Positions 35,601 through 46,700 of a stretch of 64,000 nucleotides of DNA are shown here, one piece after another. A program made the position numbers and the translations under genes. The DNA is from Hippopus hippopus (lineage: Eukaryota; Mollusca; Bivalvia; Cardiida; Cardiidae). The notes beneath the pieces were generated by a model. That model was not told the DNA's origin. It saw only the letters and a list, made by a program, of their open reading frames with translations, and searched no databases. Position 1 is the stretch's first letter, and every line of letters begins with the position of its first letter. The DNA lies in NCBI GenBank assembly GCA_946811185.2, contig OX328111.1, positions 42,086,388 to 42,150,387 on the forward strand, in the 5' to 3' direction.

Positions 35601-37734
35601 TTAGCCACATTTGATGTCTGCAAATGCTTCCAACTGGGCAAGTTTAAAATTTTAAAACAGCCCACTTATTCCGGTACTATGTTTTCAAAACCTTCTTTCG
35701 TGGGGTCATTATAAGTCAGGATTGTGTGGTTTAAACAATTTTAATCTTATCAGGAATTAGCGTCACAATATCATTTTATTGACAAAAAAGGATAATATCT
35801 ATATACAAGGAAGTTATTGCCAATCGTATTGCATGATCCTTATAAATTTTGAGAGGGAAAGTAGCAGCCTTAGCTCTTTACCAAACAATCCCTGGTTTTT
35901 ACGACCCAGAGGAAGAAGCCTTCTGAAAACATTGTTGGAAAAGGAGAAAATGCTGGTAACCAGCATTTTCTCCTTTTCCCACAATGTTTTCTACTCTTCT
36001 AATGTCAAGTTTTAATTTTTGAGTCACGTTTATTTTGTCGTCTGCAAATGCTTTCAACTTGGACGAGTCTAAAATTTTGTCGTTTGGTAAAGAGTTAACT
36101 CATGAACTTAATTTTACTCTCCTTCCCTCCCTTTTCCATTATCTGACAAACCCTTTGAGAAAGTCCCCCATCAAACATACCTTTGACTCTATAATGATGA
36201 AGTATACAATGAGACTTAAAACATCACTCATCACAACTCGGCCGATTCCATACCTACATCTAACCTCGTCTGTATAATGGTTGTTTCCATTTGAATTGCC
36301 AACAATGTGATCTTATACATAGCAGTGCCACCGTAAGTCATTTAGCAACTACATAAACAACCCCTACAATTTTCGGAACGGTAAACCAGCGTATTTCCTG
36401 CAAAGAAATATACCATGTAGATGCATATCAAGTTACCAGATACAGCGAAGGAAGTTGATCACTGGATCACTAGAGGTATGCCGAATGTTAAAACATGAAT
36501 GTTTCACTCACCTTCCCTCCTTTTTCAACACAATCATGGACCTTTTTGAGAAAATCCCTCTCCCGACATCTCTTTGATTCTCTTATTGTTGTTGCATAAG
36601 TAGATTCTGTGATGAGTAAGTCCGGTCGACATTTATCTATCCATGCTGCTCCAAGATGTCTGTCTGGTGTCATATTATAATCACCCTAGAATATTTCAAA
36701 ACAAATGAGCAATGCTCTGTAAAAAGGGGGTGTAATGCATCTGCAAAATGGCTATGTCAGCCCGTGCAGTCTGCTCAGGCTGACACGGATCGATACTTTT
36801 TGCTACTGATCAATTTTCTGCATGTTAAAGGACCTCATGATTCAGTCAGTTGTTAGAAAAAATGCATTAAACTTTTTGCTGTTGGTCATTTTTCTGCAAG
36901 TCAGAGGATGTTCTACCTTTTGATTTGGTGGGTTGTTAGACAAAATGGATTTTTATGGATCGATAATTATGTAATGACTTGCTTAGTATAATGCATCACA
37001 GATGTATTTAACTCCCATTTGCCAGACTGCCGCTCAAATGAATATACATGCACACATGGGTGAAAGTAAAGATTTTTGAAAAAACCTGAAATCTTTCAAA
37101 TCTAGGAATTTCAATATGGAAAAACTAGCTAGATGATAGCCTAAACATCCTGAAATTAGGAATAATCCTGACAACTTTCACCTATACATACAGACTCTTT
37201 ACCACCTGCTAAAGACTTTTTCCGTTTTGCAAACAACATTTAACTCTTTACCACACAGTTCCGAATTTTAATGACCCTGAAAGAAAAGGCTTTTGAAAAC
37301 AATGCGGGAAAAGTAGAAAATGCTGGTAACCAGCATTTTCTCTTTTTTCCCCTTATTCTCTTCTAACCAATCAAAGACAGGAAACACCATTTGAGCTACA
37401 CATACTTTGTCACCTGCAAATGCTTTCAGTTAGGTCCAGTCCAAAATTCTGTTGCTTGGTAAAGATTTTACTTGTTATCAACAATACTGTATTTCTTGAT
37501 GTGAGCCATTGATAAAAGTTGTACAGCCTTCTTTCACAATTGAAGTAAAAATAAGTTAGTTTAACCCTTTACCAGACAACATTTGAAGATGACAAATCAA
37601 ATGTGGCTCAGATGGTGGGGAATCCCTTTGAAAAAGGGTAGAAAACATTGTGGGAATAAGACAAAACTGCTGGTTACATTCTTTCTAACCCACTGACTTC
37701 TGTTCCAACACAAACTTTGTCAAAACAATTATCA

Positions 37735-37773
<39 letters not shown>

Positions 37774-40700
37774 TCTCTCTCTCTCTCTCTCTCTCTCTCT
37801 CCAGGTCCATAATCCCCAAAGATTCCTAAAAACATTCTTAGTCTAATTCTAGATTTAGAAAATAACATAACTTCTGATTGGCTAAACCAGAAATTGTGTT
37901 ACTCAAATTTAATGAATTCTTGAGATTAAGACTAAGAATGCTCTTAAGAATGGCTGGTGAATACGGACCCTGGTTGCAATGACTACCGTCAATTCTAACC
38001 CCTGAATTTCAAACCAGCTCTGCATAAACTAGGATTAGAGTAGCTGATAGGGATAAAGGAAACTCTTTTAACCCTTTAACAAACAATCCTGAGTTTTAAC
38101 AGCCCTGGGCAGGAAGGCCTTTGAAAACATTGTGGGAAATGGAGAAAATGCTGGTAACCAGCATTTTCTCCTTTCCAAATAATGTTTTCTACCTATCCAA
38201 AAACCTAAGATCATTTGTAACAATGTTGAATTTGGCATCTGCAGATCTTTTGAATATGGAAGGGTCTAAAATTTCTTGTGTGGGAAAGGGTTAACTCACA
38301 GTGTACACCAATGACTGTTGATCCACTCTGATGTGGAACATGGCTGCACCCAACACATGGCCAGCGTAATAAGCCTTAATCTCCAGTTCATCATCTACCT
38401 GTTCAAGCGATAGAAATAGATAATGAACCAATTCTTTGTGACAAGGGGGCTTAATGCATCTGCAAAAAGTATCCACCCAGGTCAGCCTGCGCAGGCCTGA
38501 CCTGGGTCGATACTTTTTGCTTTTATTAAATTTTCTGCGTGTACATGGACAGGTTTACCCATGATCCAGTCAGTTTTTACACAAAATGGGTGTTATGGAT
38601 GCATAATTACATACTGACTTGAGAGGTATGATGTATCATGAGTTGCATAAATAGAGAATATTTGTTTTTTTCGGTGAAAGATTCAAATTTATTTCATCGA
38701 GTGAACACCATCGGTAATATTTTCACTCGTGGCACAGCCATGAGTGAAAATATTACCGATGGTGTTCACTCAATGATATAAATTTTGATCTTTCACCAAA
38801 AAAAACAAATATTCTATTTATTTCATGCTTTTAACCCTTTCTGGGAGGAGCTTTATCAAAATCCAGTACAGTTCTTTTCCGTTATTCCCCGTGGCGTACC
38901 CCTCCCGCATAGCAACGCATTACAATATTACGTCAAGCGCGAGAAATGTAAGGTAAATGACGTCATATTTCCATCTGGTTGTTAGGCACGCGCAATGTAC
39001 CTAGGCAACAAGAACATGAAAATCGGTATTTTCACTGGTCGTACACGTGTAATATCGAAAAATATTTTCACTGCTATTTCTCGATATCCTACTGTAAAGC
39101 ATGAAATAAAGCTCCATTTTGCCAGAGCATGGTTAAAATAATGCGTGAATGTTTTTATGGTGTTAAGCTCTTTAACACATTACCAGAATGTAGACTTGTC
39201 TAAACTGAAAGTATTTGCAGACGACAATCTAAATGTGGCTCAAGTGACAGAATTTGTCTTTGGTATGGTAGAAAAAATTGTGGGGAAAGGAGAAAAAGCT
39301 GATTATCAATGTTTTCTCTTTATTCCTACAATATTTTCAAAAGGCCTTTTAAACAAGGTCGGGATTGAGTGGTAAAGGGTTAACACTCAGTTTAACATTA
39401 TATAGGGTTAATTCACGTTTTTGAGGTTGTTAACATTCGCAGAGGCCTGAAAAATGCTTTAACGCCCGAGTGCGAAGCATGAGGGTGTTGAAGTATTTTG
39501 AGGGCCTCTGCGAATGTTAACGACCTCAAAAACGTGAATTAATGCTATTATTGCATAAAATAAAGGTATTTTAACAATAATTTGCAAAGATAGCAAAAAT
39601 ATTTCCATAGAAATACAAATAAGCGAACTTCAAATGTACTGTACCTAAATGGGTCAAAACCGGAAGTCGGCGAAGAAGTTTTTGTTACGAGCAGTGAAGG
39701 GCCGTTAGTCCTGTTGCCAGTTTTGATTCTCTCGGTGTAAATTTACTTCTTATGATTTTTAAAACGAAGTGGACTTATGTGGCATAAACTTGCACACATT
39801 TGGACGATTACAACTGGGATGAATGAGTGGATATGAATTTCTGTAACTGAAAGACGTCAGAGGGATCGATCTACATCAAGCGAGGGAATTACCGATCACG
39901 TTAAAAAGTGGGTAGGATGTAGCTGGTTTAGAGTACATTTCACGAGTGATTTTTTGTTCAGATCTCGATTAAACTGAGATCTTGTGCAAAATTTTGTTTG
40001 TGGTGTACTAATATCATCAAAGACAAGCCATGAAAAGGATCTAATATGGTACAAGTTCCTAGTTTGATGGTCGGAGTCTAGGGAAAATCTGACAAAAACA
40101 AATGTTGTTTACAAGGTAGGCCCAAATCGAGGATATTGATAGTACAAAGCCGGGCGTTAATGGCGTGTGAATTTACTGATTAATACATGTTTTCTCCCGT
40201 TAACGCCCGGTTTTTACCCGTTAATACATGCTTATAACGGCCCGAAAAGGCACATTTTATGCAATAATTTCAGTTATATCACAACAGCCAGGACACATAT
40301 CCATACTATCCCTGAGTTTCTTTTACCAGTACTTTGCACAATATTTTTTCCTAGCCACTGGCTGCTTTCCCACATAACCATCATCGAAACAATGATCAGT
40401 AGATTAATCCTTAAGATGCCTTTCACAGCTGTAGTTGCCTTTGCTGCTTGTGTAGATCAAGATCGGACAGCATAAAACATACATTCTGATCTTTGATCCA
40501 CATAGTCAGCTGTCTTGAGACATTTTGGATAAAAACAGTAGCATGGCATGCAGATGCCAATGCTCGGCTGCAGTTCCTTGATTTTCAGTGAAAATTTTAA
40601 GTTGAAATGGGTATAACTGTGTTAAAAATACTTTGATGGTTACCTGCCTCTGTCACATGGGTTCTCTTTTTTACAGTGAACACTTTGTGCAAAACTGAAG

Positions 40701-43700
40701 TAAATATCTTCAGTAATAATAGAGGTACCATATAATGTTAAAATTTTATTTTAAAACCTCCAAGTTTTTGCCTGACGATGAAGACAATGATGAAGCAGAT
40801 GATGACACAAGGGCTAAGACATTATATCAATGTTTTCTTTGAAAACAGCCAAGCTAAATATGGCCAAACCTGGATAACTTCATGAAGGTTGACAGCTTTC
40901 ACTTTCTTCATACAGGACTTTATCATTTCTGATGTAAAGAAATTTGTCTCTCCTTTCTTGTCTACTGTTATCTTCCTGAAATCTTCCTAAAAATACAGAA
41001 AATAAAATACAAAAAAAAAAAGGGACTTGATCATTTCTCATGTGAATAAAATGGTTTTCCTTTTCTTAACAACTTAAGTCAATTTGTTGTCTGTAAATGC
41101 TTTAAAGTTGGACAGCTTGAAAACTTTGCTGTCTGGTTTAGACTTTACTCATTTCTAATATCTAAGCTTATCAAATGGGAATTCTGGATATTCTTAACAC
41201 AATAAAATAATAGTGACTAAAGAATTAAAGTTTGTATTTGGACAGGTAGAAAACATTTCGGGAAAAGGAGAACATGCTGCTGACCTGCACTGTCTCCTCT
41301 TTCCACACTGCTTTCAAAAGCTTTCTTTCTCAGGGTCATTGAAGCTCTGGATTGTGTGGTAAAAGCACTTTTTCCTTTTTCCACAACTCTTTTTTTTTAA
41401 TATTGCCTTAGAGTAATTGAAACTAGAGTGCTTGGTAAACAGTTAAACTAAATCCTGTTTTAACAACCCTGGGAAATAGAGCTTATGAAAGCACTGTAGG
41501 AAACCTGGTTGCCAGCATTTTCTCCTTTTCCCACAATGCTTTCTACCCTATCAAATACCAATTCCATTATTTCAGCCACCATTAACTCTTTACCAAACAA
41601 TCCCTGGTTTTAACGACCCTGAGGAAGAAGCCTTCTGAAAACACTGTGGGAAAAGGAGAAAATGCTGGTAACCAGCATTTTCTCCTTTTCCCACAGTGTT
41701 TTCTACTCTTCAAAAGTCAAGTTTCAATTTTTTTTTGAGTCATGTTCAATTTGTCGTCTGCAAATGCTTTCAATTTGGACAAGTCTAAAATTCTGTGTTT
41801 GGTAAAGAGTTAATTTGTCATCTGCAATTGCTTTCAGTTTGGACCAGTCTAGATGTTAATTGCTAGGTAAAAGGTTAGTCCTTGCAGTGCTAAATAAAGG
41901 AAATAAATGACATACATGTACATAGTCAGTACATGTACTAAAGACATCTGGCAAAGAAGCAGACAAAGTAGATGAAAAATCAAACTGCAAATTCTGTGCA
42001 GTCTGATCTTGATCTACACTGTTGGCATATGCAATCAAATCCAGGTACAGCTGTACAAAAAGTAATGTCTAAATGAGAGAATAACAAGAGGGTGCCAACA
42101 CTCGGCTACATTTACTTTCAGTACGAATTCAAGTAAAAAAAAAAAGAGAGGCATAAATGTGTTAAAAATATTTCAAATCCAGTCTGAGTTTAAAGTTTAT
42201 ATCTTAAGTAATGACAGAGATATTATAAAATGTCAAATTTTTTGCATCACAATGACGATACAGACAAAGAAAGGGCTGTGACAATACCTCGACATTTTCT
42301 TTGAAAACAGTTGAGCTAAATTTGTAATTACCAATAAAATTGGACAGATAGCTTTTGTTGGGTGTGTCATGTAAATCGGGCCGTCATATCCCACCATCTC
42401 TGACATGTAGGGTAGGGCTCCACAATGATCTAGATGGAAGTGACTGGAAATATACAAACATCTGGACAAGTCAACACATGAAAGTATCTTGTTCAAGGAA
42501 ACTTTACAGGGAAAAAAAATACCTAGACAGTAAACTTGTACATGAGTCATGCTCTGAGAAAAGGGGTCTACTGCACCTGCAAAAAGCATTGACTCATGCC
42601 CTGGGCTGAAAATTTTGTGGATAGATGTTCTACATGTCCAAGGATCATTCTGAGTCTGTGGTTAGATAGTTGCTTTTGAGCCCAGTGTAAATCAAGATCA
42701 GACTGCACTGAATGTTTGCAAATTCAAGACTCATTATTTGTTGGTATGCTTGTGGTATGTTACGCACACAGAAAAGTTTACTAATTTTTTGAATTTGCGA
42801 AATCACAAAAATTTCCGTATTTCAAAAATTTCTATTTATAAAGTACATTTTCACAAAATACCAAGTTTTGATAACCTTAAGTAAGACAGATTTTGAAAAC
42901 AGTGCGAGCAAAGGGGAAAATGTAGGTAACCAGCATTTTCTGACTTTCCCACAATGTTTTTCTACTCTTTCTGATAAAAGTCCCATCCTTGGTGCCACAT
43001 TCAATTTATCATCTGCAAATGCTTTCAAATTGGACCAGTCTAAAACTTTGTTGTTTGTGAAAGAGTTAAAAAAGGACTCATTATATTGGATTACTATTTA
43101 TGGTTTTTATCATGATCCAAATTTTTGTGCTCATAATTTATGCATTTATGTATAATATTGGATAAACTCAACGTTTTTTTAAGTAAGTTCATACATTTGT
43201 TCATGCTCATGTTCATTTACATTTGGAGTAAATATAATGTCATCTGCAAGTACTTTCAATTTGGACCAGGCTAAAATTTTGTGGTTTGGTTAAGCGTTAA
43301 CAGTAAACACCCTCCAATAACTCAGTAAAATAGGTTTTTTGTTGTTTGCAAAGCAATGGGCACACATTCCAGTCTATGCAAAGCAGTCTATGGGCCCTTC
43401 TATTAGATTCACTATACCACTGAGCTACTAGACCTCTAAACAATTTTTAAAGAAGAGACCACTCAAGTAAGTAAAAATCTTGTACCTGATGATAACACAG
43501 TCTAAATGTTCTGTTAACCTGCCTTCATTTGTGATGAAAGTAAAATCAGGGAACCGTCTCTGAAATCACAACATAACTTTGTACTCTTAACAAGAAAACA
43601 AATCTTTACACTTGCCAATTCTGATTGAATTTGCAAACACCACGTTGAATAATTTTGGTTCAAAATTCGATGACCAGCATTGTCTTTGAAAGGATCCAAA

Positions 43701-46700
43701 ATTTTGTGAGACAAAGTTTATTATCAGCAGGGAAAAGGAATAACTGCTTGTTGCCATCAATTTCTCTTTTTTTCCCCATAATGTTTTCAAAAGCCTTCTT
43801 CCTCTGGGTTGTTGAACCCTTTACCAACCAATCCAAAGTTTTAACAATCCTGAGAAAGAATGCACATGGGAACATTGCGAAAAAAGAAGAAAATTCTGGT
43901 CCCCATCATTTTCTCCTTTCCCCTCTATGCTTTCTATCCTTTTCAAGAAAAATCCTATCATTTCAGTCACATTTAATCTGTTGTCTGCAAATGGACAAAA
44001 TTTGGACAGAACTAAAATCATTTCATGAGGTAAAGGCATACACACAGGACTGTTTGGTAAGGAGTTAACCCTATACCAAACGATTGATTGATAGTATGGT
44101 GATTAATGCCAATTTAAACATTATTTCAGTTATATCGCAGTGGCCAGTGCACCTATCCATGCTTTCCTGGAGTTTCTTTTTTCAGTACTCCACACAATAT
44201 TCTTTCCAAGCCACCGACTGCTTTCCCACAAAACCATTGTCGAAACAATGAGAGTAAGGAATGAATCCTGTCGCAATGACTATTGTAAGGAATGAATCCT
44301 GTCACAATGACTATCATCAATCCTCGGAAAAAAAAATTGCTGAGCTGGGGATGGAACCAGCAACCCCCTGTTTTCAAGTCCTGCACACTATCAACTGTGC
44401 TACCAGGGCTCACTTTACTAAACAAAGAAATCTTAACCTTGTCCAAGTTGAAAGCATTGTCAGATGACAAATGAAATATAGCTTAAATAGTGGATTTTGT
44501 AGTAAGAAAACATCATAGGAAAAGGAGAAAATGCTGCTTTCCAGCATTAATTTTTCTCCTTTTCCCACATTGTTTTCAAAAGGCTCAGGGTCATTTAAAA
44601 ATCAGGATTATTTGGTACATACTGGATTAAGATGCGTCTCTATTAATAGCATAATGTAGACAACAATTGAAACATATTTATTGACAAAGATGGGTTTGTC
44701 TTTCATAGGGTTAAAAACATTTTGGGAAAAGGGAAAAATTCTGATTACAAGCATTTTCTCACTCAGCCGTAATGTTTTCAATAGCCAAATTCATAAACTG
44801 TTTACCACACAATCCCAAGTTTTAATGACTCTGACAGAGAAGGCTTTTCAAAATATTGTGGGAAAAGGAGAAAATGCTTGTTACTTGCATTTTCTCCTTT
44901 ACCACAATGTTTTTGGTTTCAGGGATAAAGACATCATTTGAGCCACATTTAATTTGTCGTCTGCAAATGCTTTGAATATGGACCAATCTATAATTTTGTT
45001 ATTTGGTAAAAAAACCAAGTTCTCACAAAAAACAGTTATCATTAAATTTGGGTAAAGGTTTATGGAGACTGCAATCACAGCCCAGGTTTTATCATATAAC
45101 TCCGCTTGTTTTCAATGTAAGAGAGCTGTTATGAATTTCCTTGTCGAACACACATGTGAGATCAGAAAATAGTGCCATATTTGGTCAACACATTGTAATT
45201 ATACGCTGGATTTCTAAAACATTGCCTAACAAGATTTCTGTCTGAAATTGATTGTCAAATCTGATAATCATGACAAAGCTGCACATTTTAGTATCTTTAG
45301 ATGCAAGTTTCTTTAGAACTATTTTTTGTCTGTGATATACAAACCTGTCAAAGATACAAAAGGCTTTATGTAAATTTCAATACACATACATATGTATAGG
45401 CCTATGTTTTAACATGTCATAAACTATAATTCTTGAGATACAGTTATGTGTAAAAAAGAATCTGACATTTGTGTGACTTTTGAGGTAGAATTTTATTAAA
45501 CTCATCCACAAAAAAATGTAATTAAACAAGCCAAAGGCTCCCTTAATAACATTTTTGTAGACCTGTTTAATAAAATGTTATCTCAAACACCAACTCATGC
45601 CAGATCCAATATGTCTGTCCCACTTACATCGTCATTAAATCCCATATGCATCCCACAATCCAGCATGATATTTTTACCTCCAATAGTGACCAGGATACAG
45701 CTGCGACCAACATCTGTAATAGATTCAAAAAGGGTAAAACAGCTTGGACAGACAAAGGTCTTTAGGTATGGTTTAACCCTTTGCCACACAATCCCGACTT
45801 TTCACCACCCTAAGGATGAAGCCTTCTGAAAACATTCTGGGAAAAGGAGAAAATGCTGGTAACCAGCATTTTCTCCTTTTCCCAGAATGTTTTCTACCCT
45901 ACCAATGACAAATTTCTTCACTTGAGTCACATTTCAATTGTCATCTGCAAACGCTTTCAATTTGGACAAGTCTGTATTTTTCTTCTGTGGTAAAGAGTTA
46001 ACAACAATACAGTGTCAGTCACCTAGTTGGGAGTAACTCTCTACCAAATGACAAAATTTTACGCTCATCCAAAATAAAAGAGTTTGGAGATGAGATGTCA
46101 CATGTGACTCGGATAGTTGGATTTTTCTTAACTCTCTACCAAACGATAAAGTTTTTGACTTGTCGAAATTGAAAGTATTTCTAGACGACAAAATAAATCT
46201 GACTGAAAAATTGAAATTTGCTTTGGAAAGGGTAAAAAACATGAAGGGGAAAGGAGAAAATGCTGGTTACCAGCATTTTTTTCTTTTTCCCACCATGTTT
46301 TCAGAAAGCTTCTTTCTAAGGGTCGTAAAAGGTTGGGATTGTGTGGTAAAGGGTTAAAAAGGAGTAGCAAACTTCATTGAAAAAGGAGAAAATGCTGGTT
46401 AACAGCATTTTCTCCTTTTCCAACAATGTTTTCTATCCTACCAAAGACAAATTTTACTCTTTGAGTCACAGTTGGATTGTCGTCTGCAAATGCTTTCAAT
46501 TTGGACAAGTCTACATTTCTGCCATCTGGTAAAGAGTTAAGATACTGTAACAACCTGAAATATTCATATAAAAATGTTCTGAATTATGATAATACCTATT
46601 ATTGCATAACCAGCCTTTTTTTCAATATAGCCATTAGGAATTTTCTTTATCTTACACACCTTTGTTGAAATAAAATCTTGTGACAACATCATATGAGTGT

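Larger units (their letters stand above)
38435..39134 (+). mobile_element. Family B MITE split by family E
   Basis: CAAGGGGGCTTAATGCATC to CATGAGTTGCATAA, then AAGCTCCATTTTGCCAGAGC after the insert. Confidence 0.78.
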
